Below are positions 1 through 4,974 of a stretch of DNA of 5,560 bases, piece after piece (position 1 is the stretch's first letter; every line of letters begins with the position of its first letter). Source of the DNA: RGIG3178 sp964533965. GTDB taxonomy: Bacteria > Bacillota > Clostridia > Christensenellales > QAND01. The position numbers were made by a program, and so were the translations under genes. A model generated the notes under the pieces. That model was not told the DNA's origin, did not search any database, and worked only from the letters and a program-made list of their open reading frames with translations. The stretch covers positions 1 through 5,560 of the forward strand of contig CAZHNN010000047.1 of NCBI GenBank assembly GCA_964533965.1, given 5' to 3'.

Positions 1-46
1 GCCTCATCTGGCCTTTTACACCAGCTCCGCTTGCGGCGACTTTGTT

Positions 47-76
47 ATATTAACACGCCCCGATGGGCCGTGTCAA
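47..76 (-). promoter_or_regulatory. Strong sigma-A-type promoter (P2), reading out of the left edge
   Basis: Seen on the minus strand: -35 TTGACA (76-71, perfect), 18-nt spacer, -10 TAATAT (52-47), then AACAAAG, putting the start near G40. No coding start is visible between it and the window edge. In B. subtilis the dnaX-recR-yaaL-bofA block is followed by rrnA, and tandem strong promoters are usual before rRNA operons, so this is probably the proximal promoter of an rRNA operon beyond the window. The promoter match is direct; the rRNA target is inference. The spacer holds an inverted repeat, listed separately. Confidence 0.75.
54..74. repeat. Imperfect inverted repeat filling the P2 promoter spacer
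   Basis: The arms ACACG-C-CCC and GGG-C-CGTGT flank a 3-nt centre (GAT on the plus strand), with one mismatched position per arm. The repeat runs from inside the -35 hexamer to one base short of the -10 hexamer. It could be an operator or a cruciform/hairpin. It is not followed by a T-run on either strand, so it is not an ordinary intrinsic terminator. Function unknown. Confidence 0.5.
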
Positions 77-95
77 TGGTATTTGTTGGTTTTTT

Positions 96-122
96 GCGCT
101 GTTTCTCCGTTCGGAGAGGCGC
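96..122 (-). other. Hairpin at the predicted 5' end of the P1 transcript
   Basis: GCGC at 96-99 pairs with GCGC at 119-122. Nested inside, TCTCC (105-109) pairs with GGAGA (114-118 region) around a 4-nt loop. On the minus strand the hairpin begins exactly at the predicted P1 start (G122), so a P1 transcript would start with a stem-loop. On the plus strand it is followed by only a poor T tract (TTTATT), and no plus-strand gene leads into it, so I do not call it a terminator. Confidence 0.4.
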
Positions 123-128
123 TTTATT

Positions 129-157
129 AATATATCATATTGGTAGCTATTACTCAA
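129..157 (-). promoter_or_regulatory. Strong sigma-A-type promoter (P1), upstream partner of P2
   Basis: Seen on the minus strand: -35 TTGAGT (157-152), a spacer of exactly 17 nt, -10 TATATT (134-129) preceded by TG one base upstream (extended -10), then AATAAAG, giving a predicted start at G122. It lies about 80 bp upstream of P2 in the same orientation, and both share an AAnAAAG start region. Tandem P1/P2 promoters starting on G fit an rRNA operon; that assignment rests on synteny because the transcribed gene is outside the window. The stretch 160-261 is AT-rich in places and has an isolated TATAAT (226-221) without a usable -35. I see no gene there. Confidence 0.7.
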
Positions 158-261
158 CTGCCGTAAACGACGATTATCGGATGGGCGCGGCCAAATTTTT
201 GCATAGTGTTTACAGCTTTGATTATATGCTTGTATATACTAAATTATGCTCTTGCTTAGAT

Positions 262-292
262 AAAAAAAGCCTGCCTTTTTACAGGCAGGCTT
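262..292 (-). terminator. Rho-independent terminator of the P-loop NTPase gene
   Basis: On the minus strand a 9-bp stem (AAGCCTGCC paired with GGCAGGCTT, 292-284 with 275-267) closes an 8-nt loop. The T-run covers 268-262. It begins 4 nt after the TAA stop of the NTPase gene (297-299). It isolates that gene from the promoters that follow. Confidence 0.93.
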
Positions 293-296
293 GTCT

Positions 297-959
297 TTAC
301 CAGAAGGTCCGCGGCATGATGCGCTCCAGGGGCCAGACCGGATTGCCGACGGCGTCGACGGGGCCGATCTTGTCGGCGATCTCCTGGACGGCGGAGGTGG
401 CGACAACAGACAGCCCGAGGGTTTTGGCCGCTTCGGAGACGCCTATGGCGCCTTTCTGGACGATTTCGACGGTGGTCTCTTCGGCCATGTGGGTGTTGTT
501 GAGGAGGGCGTCGACCCGTCCGAGGGTGGCGACGTATTCGAGGATGTTTTCGACGGTGGAGGTGAAGGGCCGCGACATGTTGATGACGGCGATTATTTTG
601 AGGTAGGGGTTTTCGAAGGCGCCTTCGATGAGGTTGAAGATCCGCGCACCGTGCACGCCGTAGCCGACATCCATGATGATGTTGCCCGGACGCCGAAGCA
701 CCCAGCGCATGGAGCCTTTGATGACGCTGCCGGCTTCGCCTAGGCCGACGGTGTCCCGCGTTTCCCAGGCGACGACGCTCACTCCCATGGCTTCGAGCTC
801 TTTTTTGATCGGGCGGATGGTGTATACGGGTTCGACTGTGTCGAGGTCGACGAGCGTGACCGGCAGGCCGCGACGGCACAGGTCGATGGCCCGGTTGACG
901 GCGTTCTCGCTTTTGCCGCTGGCGTATTCGCCGACGTATGCTTCGATGATCGGTTCCAT
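297..959 (-). CDS. P-loop NTPase (SIMIBI / CobQ-MinD-like), function unknown
   Basis: The protein has 220 aa. Seen: a Walker A at residues 10-17 (GEYASGKS), then VTLVDLDTVEP (34-44) resembling the second acidic motif of MinD/CobQ-like ATPases, a Walker-B-like strand IIMDVGYG (94-101), VINMSRPFT (125-133) and LLNNTH (152-157). This series matches my memory of a widespread uncharacterised Firmicute family with GEYGSGKTE, VDLDIVNPYF and DVGG motifs. Here the second motif reads VEPVY and the third DVGYG, so it is a divergent member. There is no signal peptide or membrane segment, so it is probably cytosolic. I chose ATG 959 because AGGGG (971-967) lies 7 nt upstream; a longer reading from 1019 would start inside a hairpin. 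It has its own terminator and sits between bofA and a presumed rRNA operon. Substrate and role are unknown. NTP binding is well supported; anything beyond that is not. Confidence 0.85.
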   Translation of the reverse strand: MEPIIEAYVGEYASGKSENAVNRAIDLCRRGLPVTLVDLDTVEPVYTIRPIKKELEAMGVSVVAWETRDTVGLGEAGSVIKGSMRWVLRRPGNIIMDVGYGVHGARIFNLIEGAFENPYLKIIAVINMSRPFTSTVENILEYVATLGRVDALLNNTHMAEETTVEIVQKGAIGVSEAAKTLGLSVVATSAVQEIADKIGPVDAVGNPVWPLERIMPRTFW

Positions 960-980
960 GTAGTCACCCCTTGTCTTAGC

Positions 981-1024
981 AAAAGGGCACTTCACACCCG
1001 AGCTCGGGCCGGGTATCAAGTGCC
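981..1024 (-). terminator. Hairpin with short T-run between bofA and the NTPase gene
   Basis: On the minus strand GGCACTT (1024-1018) pairs with AAGTGCC (992-986). After one mismatch the inner stem ATACCCG/CGGGTGT extends it, giving about 14 bp with a 9-nt loop. One C and then TTTT (984-981) follow. It is most simply the terminator of bofA, whose stop is about 50 nt upstream. The T-run is short, and the hairpin ends only about 10 nt before the NTPase Shine-Dalgarno, so it could also act as a leader attenuator. Confidence 0.6.
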
Positions 1025-1073
1025 TTGTGCGGTCATTTTCTATAGTCTATCATACGGATGGGGAAAAAACCAA

Positions 1074-1361
1074 TCAGGCGATAAATAATTTGAAGAGGAT
1101 GAGGAGGACGACTCCGGGTATGCCAAGAAAGCCGGCGATGAGGGCGGTAATGGGGTTGATGGCGATGACGAAGCCGAAGTGCCCGCCGATGAAGTTGACG
1201 ATCCACAGCATGATGCCGCCGATGATGGCGTTGTAGACTAGCTTGAGGATGAGCTTGATGGGCATGAGAAAAAGACGCCCAATGAGGTAGAGCAGAAAGA
1301 TACCGAAGACGAAGGCGATGATGACGTTCCAGTCCCAGACGAGTCCGGGTATGCTCGGCAT
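1074..1361 (-). CDS. bofA: BofA, inhibitor of pro-sigma-K processing
   Basis: A 95-aa, very hydrophobic protein. Family knowledge: B. subtilis BofA sits in the mother-cell-derived membrane around the forespore with SpoIVFA and holds the intramembrane protease SpoIVFB inactive until the sigma-K checkpoint is passed. Seen: membrane segments near residues 12-33 and 41-60, and a hydrophobic C-terminal part (64-94) carrying the family signature NPITALIAGFLGIPG (69-83). Length agrees with the family. I chose ATG 1361 because AGGAG (1373-1369) is 7 nt upstream; the in-frame ATG at 1367 would leave only 1 nt. Gene position after recR-yaaL is as in B. subtilis. Unlike its neighbours it follows a terminator and has its own promoter. 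Identification is firm; activity in this organism assumes SpoIVFB is present. Confidence 0.9.
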   Translation of the reverse strand: MPSIPGLVWDWNVIIAFVFGIFLLYLIGRLFLMPIKLILKLVYNAIIGGIMLWIVNFIGGHFGFVIAINPITALIAGFLGIPGVVLLILFKLFIA

Positions 1362-1367
1362 ACTCAT

Positions 1368-1373
1368 TCTCCT
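1368..1373 (-). promoter_or_regulatory. bofA Shine-Dalgarno, decides the start codon
   Basis: AGGAGA on the minus strand. Its core AGGAG is 1 nt from the ATG at 1367 but 7 nt from the in-frame ATG at 1361. Normal spacing favours the second ATG and removes two residues (Met-Ser) from the longest reading. Confidence 0.75.
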
Positions 1374-1393
1374 TTCGGCAGATGCCTATTCCT

Positions 1394-1422
1394 ATTGTAA
1401 ACGAGATTTCCCGTCCTGTCAT
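1394..1422 (-). promoter_or_regulatory. Sigma-A-type promoter of bofA
   Basis: Seen on the minus strand: -35 ATGACA (1422-1417, one mismatch to TTGACA), spacer exactly 17 nt, -10 TACAAT (1399-1394, one mismatch to TATAAT). The predicted start near 1387 gives a leader of about 25 nt before the bofA start, with the Shine-Dalgarno inside it. It lies between the upstream terminator and bofA, as expected for an independent unit. I do not see a convincing sigma-E or sigma-K site instead. Confidence 0.72.
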
Positions 1423-1473
1423 GCGCCGGGTTATCTTCCTTACAATATATCTACGGCACGTCCTAAGTATGCC

Positions 1474-1511
1474 AAAAAAACGAGGCTGTTTGAGCTTTGC
1501 AAACAGCCTCG
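1474..1511 (-). terminator. Rho-independent terminator ending the dnaX-ebfC-recR-yaaL operon
   Basis: A perfect 12-bp stem (CGAGGCTGTTTG with CAAACAGCCTCG, 1511-1500 with 1492-1481) closes a 7-nt loop. Seven T residues follow directly on the minus strand (1480-1474). It starts 6 nt after the yaaL stop codon. This is the strongest terminator in the window. Confidence 0.97.
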
Positions 1512-1517
1512 TCCCGG

Positions 1518-1778
1518 TCAGCAGTATTTGGTGTTGGTGACGCCCTCGCTGCGGGCTTTTTTCAGCAGGTATACGTATTTCTTTTCCGCCGCCTGCATGA
1601 GGTAGACGGCGTGGTCGACAAGGTCGGTGTCGGATACGGAGTTGTAGTAGTTCTGGGCGGCCAGCCATTCGCGCCTGGCCTGCTCGACAACGTCGGTGAG
1701 GGCGGGCATGGAGGCGGCGGGGCATGGGTCGTTGTCGACCAGGTTGGCTAACAGCCGTTTCGTCCAGGAGCTTTTCAT
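1518..1778 (-). CDS. yaaL: YaaL-like small protein, DUF2508 family
   Basis: An 86-aa soluble protein, mostly helical by composition. It has a charged helix-like core, VVEQARREWLAAQNYYNSV (30-48), a second amphipathic stretch, AVYLMQAAEKKYVYLLKKA (57-75), and a short tail ending NTKYC. The W-x-x-A-x-x-Y-Y pattern, the small size and the position between recR and bofA identify it as the YaaL/DUF2508 family. That family has no established function as far as I know; conserved linkage suggests a link to recR or to sporulation, which is only inference. ATG 1778 is preceded by a purine-rich GGGAGGGG (1792-1785) at 6 nt. It is the last gene of the operon and is 77 nt from recR, a larger gap than elsewhere in this unit. 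That gap holds a hairpin that can cover its ribosome site. Confidence 0.85.
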   Translation of the reverse strand: MKSSWTKRLLANLVDNDPCPAASMPALTDVVEQARREWLAAQNYYNSVSDTDLVDHAVYLMQAAEKKYVYLLKKARSEGVTNTKYC

Positions 1779-1822
1779 TCTCTTCCCCTCCCGGTAATAT
1801 TATTACCAGAAAGAGGGAGAAT
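1777..1822 (-). promoter_or_regulatory. Long hairpin covering the yaaL Shine-Dalgarno
   Basis: On the minus strand the outer stem ATTCTC (1822-1817) pairs with GAGAAT (1782-1777), which includes the first two bases of the yaaL start. A middle stem of about 8 pairs, three of them G-U, uses the Shine-Dalgarno GGGAGGGG (1792-1785). The tip is the perfect palindrome GGTAATATTATTACC (1807-1793). Bulges are only 2 nt and 1 nt. No T-run follows, so it is not a terminator. It may reduce yaaL translation or be an RNase processing site. Confidence 0.6.
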
Positions 1823-1855
1823 TATTCCTACTATTTGTCCCGGATTTTTATCAGG

Positions 1856-2452
1856 CTACATTTCGCGGCGGTTTTCAAGCGCCTTGGACAGCGTGACTTC
1901 GTCGGCGTATTCGAGGTCGCCGCCCACCGGCAGGCCGTGGCCGATGCGGGTAACTTTTACGCCGAGGGGTTTGAGGAGCCGGGCGATGTACATGGCGGTG
2001 GCCTCGCCCTCCACGTCGGGATTGGTGGCCATTATAACTTCCTGGGTTTCGCCGTCTTTTATGCGGACGAGCAGTTCCTTGAGGCGCAGTTCGTCGGGGC
2101 CGACGCCGTCGAGGGGCGACAGCGAGCCGTGGAGTACGTGGTAGCGGCCGCGGTATTCCCGCGTTCTTTCCATGGCGGCCACGTCCTGGGGTTCTTCGAC
2201 GACGCAGATGAGGCCGGTGTCGCGCGTGTCGCTCCCGCAGATCTGGCAAGGGTCGCAGTCGGTCAGGTTGAAGCAGACCGAACAGTAGCCGATTTTCTCT
2301 TTGGCTTCGATGATGGCCTCGGCGAGGTCGCGGCTCTGTTCCCGGTCCATGGCCAGCACGTGGTAGGCCAGCCGGGTCGCCGATTTGGGACCGATGCCGG
2401 GAAGCCTGCGGAATTGTTCGACCAGCCTGGCGAGTGGGGCGATGTGCGCCAT
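1856..2452 (-). CDS. recR: Recombination mediator RecR
   Basis: A 198-aa protein, the usual RecR length. Family knowledge: RecR forms a ring-shaped DNA clamp and works with RecO and RecF to load RecA on SSB-coated single strands during gap repair. Seen in order: helix-hairpin-helix LPGIGPKSATRLAYHVL (17-33); a Cys4 zinc site C57, C60, C69, C72; a Toprim domain from about residue 80 with acidic E86-E87 and the block ATNPDVEGEATAMYI (142-156); and the C-terminal GLPVGGDLEYADEVTL (173-188). All key residues are intact. The ATG (2452-2450) directly follows the TAA of ebfC with no gap. A GGGGA (2465-2461) inside the end of ebfC is a modest ribosome site, so translational coupling to ebfC is likely. 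Confidence 0.97.
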   Translation of the reverse strand: MAHIAPLARLVEQFRRLPGIGPKSATRLAYHVLAMDREQSRDLAEAIIEAKEKIGYCSVCFNLTDCDPCQICGSDTRDTGLICVVEEPQDVAAMERTREYRGRYHVLHGSLSPLDGVGPDELRLKELLVRIKDGETQEVIMATNPDVEGEATAMYIARLLKPLGVKVTRIGHGLPVGGDLEYADEVTLSKALENRREM

Positions 2453-2776
2453 TTAAAACATCCCCGGTATTTTCATGCCGCCGGTCAGCTTGCCCATCTC
2501 CTGGGCCATCATGTCGTCAACTTTTTTAAGCGCTTCGTTGACGGCGGCCATGATCATGTCCTCGAGCATTTCGATGTCCTGCGGGTCGGCGGCGGCCGGG
2601 TCGATTTTGATGGATAGTATCTGTTTTTCGCCGTTGACGACGATTTTTATCGCGCCGCCGCCGGCGGTGGACTCGAGGGTCCGGGTTTTAAGCTCCTCCT
2701 GCAGTTTGGCCATGTCGGCCTGCAGTTTCTGTACTTTTTTCATCATATTGGCCATGTTGCCCATATTGCCGAACAT
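2453..2776 (-). CDS. ebfC: YbaB/EbfC family nucleoid-associated protein
   Basis: A 107-aa protein (YaaK in B. subtilis). Family knowledge: YbaB/EbfC proteins are small dimeric DNA-binding, nucleoid-associated proteins, and the gene is almost always beside dnaX and recR. Seen: a Met/Asn-rich start (MFGNMGNMANMMKKVQKLQ), a long N-terminal helix, then the beta-sheet segment TAGGGAIKIVVNGEKQILSIKIDP (37-60 region), the acidic DPQDIEMLEDMIMAAVNEA (62-80 region) and a Gly/Met-rich tail. This is the standard family layout. ATG 2776 has a near-ideal AGGAGGT (2790-2784) at 7 nt, lying inside the last codons of dnaX. Only 3 nt separate it from the dnaX stop. The family is certain; the exact cellular role in this lineage is less so. 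Confidence 0.95.
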   Translation of the reverse strand: MFGNMGNMANMMKKVQKLQADMAKLQEELKTRTLESTAGGGAIKIVVNGEKQILSIKIDPAAADPQDIEMLEDMIMAAVNEALKKVDDMMAQEMGKLTGGMKIPGMF

Positions 2777-2779
2777 CGA

Positions 2780-4474
2780 TCAGACCTCCTCGTTCTTTTC
2801 CTCTTTGATTATTTTGCCGCCGAAGATCGCCAGGGCCTGGCTCAAGGCCGGGTGCCCTTCGCCCGGGGCTGCGGGAGCGGCGCCCGCGGGCGCGGGCGGC
2901 GGGGCCGCGGCCGGCGGCGGGGCGGTGGCGGTCACACAGCTCAGTTTCACCGGGTGGCCGGTGATCTGGGCAAGGCTCTTTTCGACGATCTGGCGGTAGT
3001 CTTCCTTGTCGCTGCGCTCTTTGGCGAACGAGGATGTGAATTGCACGGTCGCCTGGCTGTCGGTGAGGGATACTATTTCGCCCTGAGAGACGCAGGCGTG
3101 GACGGAGCGTTTGCCGCCGGCGACGAGTTCTTTCAGGACGGCTTCCCAGACTTCCTTGGGACTGGCGCCAGCCGGCAGGACAGGGGCGGCCGGTTTGGAT
3201 TGGGGCGATGCCGGCTTGGTTTCGGGGGCCGCCGGTGCCGAAGCTATCGGGGCGGCCTGCGCTGCCGGGACGGGACGCGGCTGCGGGGAAGGCGCTGAGG
3301 CCGGGCGGGCGGGCCGGGCGGGACCGCCGCCGGCGAGGGCGGCTTCGAGGGCGGCGACCCGCTCGGCGAGGGCATCCAGGTCGCCTTCGCCGCCGCGACG
3401 GCAGACGGCGAGCAGAGCTATTTCGGCGGTGATGCGCGGTTCAACGGCCCATTTGGCTTCGTTGGCCGCGTTCTGGAGCAGCTGTATCATCCGCACGAGT
3501 TCGTCGTGGCTGAAGCGGGCGCTCTGGTCGGCGAGGACGGCCCGGTCGTCGCCGTGTGTGTCAAGGCCGGCAACTTCGGGGGCGGCCTTGTATATCATGA
3601 GGCTGCGCCCGTGCTGGGCGAGCTCGAGGAGCAGCTGGCGGACGTCTTTGCCGAGGGCGATGAGTTCTTCGAGGGTAAGCAGCACGGCTGACGCATCCCG
3701 CGCCGCCATGGCTTCAGTCAGTCGCCAGACCCATTCGTGGCCGACGAGGCCGAGGAGGCCGCGGACGGCGTCGGCGTCGATCGGACCGTCGCCGAGGGCG
3801 GTGCACTGGTCGAGGATGCTGAGGGCGTCGCGCAGGCCGCCGTCGGCGTGCAGGGCGATGAGGCGCAGTGCTTCGGCGGTGATGTCGAGGCTGCTGTCGG
3901 CGGCGACGACGGCGAGGCGTTTTTCGATATCCGCGACCGGAATGCGGCGGAAGTCGTACCGCTGGCAGCGGGAATGGATGGTGGCCGGTATCTTGTGCGA
4001 CTCGGTGGTGGCCAGCACGAATACGACGTGGGCGGGCGGCTCCTCGAGGGTTTTGAGGAGGGCGTTGAAGGCTTCCGCCGTTAACATGTGTACTTCGTCT
4101 ATTATGTATACTTTGTAGCGCCCTTCGACGGGCGCGAACTTGACGGCTTCGCGGAGGTCGCGGATTTCGTCGATGCCGCGGTTGGAGGCGGCGTCGATCT
4201 CGAAGACGTCCATCGAGGTGCCGGCGGTGATGCGCTCGCAGTTAGGGCACTTGTTGCAGGGCGCCGGGGTGGGCCCGTGGACGCAGTTGAGGGCTTTGGC
4301 AAGGATTTTGGCGGTGCTGGTTTTGCCGGTGCCGCGAGGGCCGGCGAACAGGTAGGCATGGGCTACCTTGTTGGCGGCGATGGCATTTTTAAGGGTCGTG
4401 TTGATATGTTCCTGGCCGATCAGGTTGTTGAAGTCCTGCGGCCGCCACTGGCGGTAGAGTGCGACATAAGCCAT
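2780..4474 (-). CDS. dnaX: DNA polymerase III subunit gamma/tau (clamp loader)
   Basis: A 564-aa protein, the size of Firmicute tau. It is the AAA+ motor that loads the sliding clamp and ties polymerase to helicase. Seen: N-terminal YRQWRPQDFNNLIGQEHI (7-24), Walker A GPRGTGKTS (45-53), zinc cysteines C64, C73, C76, C79, Walker B YIIDEVHM (123-130), sensor 1 ATTE (155-158), the SRC motif (168-170) and sensor 2 GGLRDALS (212-219). The collar helices are followed by an Ala/Pro-rich linker (about 383-437), a C-terminal domain (about 438-515), a second Ala/Pro-rich stretch (516-538) and a short tail. I chose ATG 4474 because GGAGGTG (4488-4482) is 7 nt upstream; an in-frame extension to 4627 would run back through the SRP terminator. 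I see no A-rich slippery site, so a separate gamma form is not predicted. First gene of the operon; I found no convincing promoter in 4475-4550, so readthrough from the SRP unit is possible. Confidence 0.98.
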   Translation of the reverse strand: MAYVALYRQWRPQDFNNLIGQEHINTTLKNAIAANKVAHAYLFAGPRGTGKTSTAKILAKALNCVHGPTPAPCNKCPNCERITAGTSMDVFEIDAASNRGIDEIRDLREAVKFAPVEGRYKVYIIDEVHMLTAEAFNALLKTLEEPPAHVVFVLATTESHKIPATIHSRCQRYDFRRIPVADIEKRLAVVAADSSLDITAEALRLIALHADGGLRDALSILDQCTALGDGPIDADAVRGLLGLVGHEWVWRLTEAMAARDASAVLLTLEELIALGKDVRQLLLELAQHGRSLMIYKAAPEVAGLDTHGDDRAVLADQSARFSHDELVRMIQLLQNAANEAKWAVEPRITAEIALLAVCRRGGEGDLDALAERVAALEAALAGGGPARPARPASAPSPQPRPVPAAQAAPIASAPAAPETKPASPQSKPAAPVLPAGASPKEVWEAVLKELVAGGKRSVHACVSQGEIVSLTDSQATVQFTSSFAKERSDKEDYRQIVEKSLAQITGHPVKLSCVTATAPPPAAAPPPAPAGAAPAAPGEGHPALSQALAIFGGKIIKEEKNEEV

Positions 4475-4481
4475 GAACCGA

Positions 4482-4488
4482 CACCTCC
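4482..4488 (-). promoter_or_regulatory. dnaX Shine-Dalgarno, decides the start codon
   Basis: GGAGGTG on the minus strand, 7 nt from the ATG at 4474. It rules out the in-frame upstream start at 4627, which has no family similarity in the added 51 residues and overlaps the SRP RNA terminator and 3' end. Confidence 0.9.
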
Positions 4489-4550
4489 ATAACAGGTGAA
4501 TAGATTCCACACGCGTCCCGGCATTCCCTTTCGGAGCCGACGGCCAAATA

Positions 4551-4576
4551 CAAGAAAAGCAGCCCCGGGAGGCTGC
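4551..4576 (-). terminator. Rho-independent terminator after the SRP RNA
   Basis: On the minus strand GCAGCC (4576-4571) and GGCTGC (4564-4559) form a stem around a 6-nt GC-rich loop, followed by TTTTCTTG (4558-4551). It lies just past the closing stem of the SRP RNA and before dnaX, so it ends the tRNA-Ser/SRP RNA transcript. The interrupted T tract may let some transcription continue into dnaX. Confidence 0.88.
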
Positions 4577-4589
4577 CGTTTTCTGATAA

Positions 4590-4722
4590 CATCGGCCCAA
4601 GGCAGCCGTCAGGCTCCCTCGCGGCACATAAGAATTGTCACTTACCGTTGCTTCCTTCCGGACCTGGCGGGGTTCATGAGTTCCTATTGCGCAAGACCCA
4701 ACGGCTACCGTGGGCCGACCTT
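4590..4722 (-). ncRNA. ffs: Signal recognition particle RNA (4.5S-type, short form)
   Basis: This RNA binds Ffh and targets nascent membrane and secreted proteins to FtsY and the translocon. Seen: the near-invariant apical domain GGTCCGGAAGGAAGCA (4664-4649), with its GGAA tetraloop and the asymmetric internal loop that binds the Ffh M domain. The ends close through a long stem: TCGGCCCA (near 4718-4711) pairs with TGGGCCGA (near 4599-4592), and AGCCGT with ACGGCT further in. The total is about 130 nt, close to the E. coli type and far shorter than the roughly 270-nt B. subtilis RNA, so there is no room for an Alu domain. The 5' end lies about 10 nt after the CCA of tRNA-Ser(GGA), with no promoter between, so it is probably cut from a joint precursor. 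Ends are approximate. Confidence 0.93.
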
Positions 4723-4731
4723 AAGAAGGTG

Positions 4732-4821
4732 TGGCGGAGAGAGAGGGATTCGAACCCTCGGTACCTTTCACAGTACACACGATTTCCAGTCGTGCTCCTT
4801 CATCCACTCGGACATCTCTCC
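4732..4821 (-). tRNA. tRNA-Ser(GGA)
   Basis: A 90-nt class II tRNA with encoded CCA (4734-4732). The acceptor stem is GGAGAGA/TCTCTCC with discriminator G, as required by seryl-tRNA synthetase. The anticodon stem CACGA/TCGTG closes a loop with GGA (4787-4785), reading UCC and UCU. It has the long variable arm of serine tRNAs (about 4780-4757) and a T arm with GGTTCGAATCC. It is preceded by its own promoter and followed almost directly by the SRP RNA. Confidence 0.97.
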
Positions 4822-4844
4822 GTGTTGACGTAAATGACTTTCTA

Positions 4845-4873
4845 ATTATATATGAATTTTACCTGGCTGGCAA
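4845..4873 (-). promoter_or_regulatory. Sigma-A-type promoter for tRNA-Ser(GGA) and SRP RNA
   Basis: Seen on the minus strand: -35 TTGCCA (4873-4868), a spacer of exactly 17 nt, and a perfect -10 TATAAT (4850-4845). The predicted start near 4838 is about 17 nt before the tRNA. The -35 begins only 3 nt after the CCA of the preceding tRNA-Ser(CGA). As no other promoter separates tRNA-Ser(GGA) from the SRP RNA, it probably serves both. Confidence 0.8.
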
Positions 4874-4875
4874 TA

Positions 4876-4965
<90 letters not shown>

Positions 4966-4974
4966 GTATGCTGC

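Noticed and set aside
221..226. Perfect TATAAT on the minus strand as a third upstream promoter
   Set aside because: At spacings of 16-18 nt the upstream hexamers do not resemble TTGACA and there is no TG extension, so it is only a weak candidate.
31..606. 191-aa plus-strand open frame across the promoter region and the NTPase end
   Set aside because: It runs through two minus-strand promoters and a terminator and then antisense to the NTPase. No Shine-Dalgarno and no domain.
256..879. 207-aa minus-strand frame overlapping the NTPase gene
   Set aside because: Out-of-frame Arg/His/Pro-rich shadow of the NTPase coding sequence; it also runs into the terminator.
960..1019. In-frame N-terminal extension of the NTPase
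   Set aside because: It would start inside a stable hairpin without a ribosome site. The P-loop normally lies near the N-terminus, as with the start at 959.
1061..1073. T-run just after the bofA stop as a terminator
   Set aside because: The minus strand has TTTTTT after the stop, but no stem precedes it; the hairpin at 986-1024 is a better candidate.
1033..1725. 230-aa minus-strand frame spanning yaaL, its terminator and bofA
   Set aside because: It crosses a strong terminator and promoter out of frame with both genes and is Arg/His-rich shadow sequence.
1724..2617. 297-aa plus-strand open frame
   Set aside because: It is antisense to recR and part of ebfC, both of which have intact family motifs. 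The translation is low-complexity Gly/Val/Asp.
3111..4118. 335-aa plus-strand open frame
   Set aside because: It lies wholly antisense to dnaX, is rich in Arg/Ser/Ala as expected from GC-rich complementary codons, and has no ribosome site or recognisable domain.
4475..4627. In-frame N-terminal extension of dnaX
   Set aside because: The added residues do not resemble any DnaX N-terminus, the segment overlaps the SRP RNA and its terminator, and the ATG at 4474 has an ideal ribosome site.
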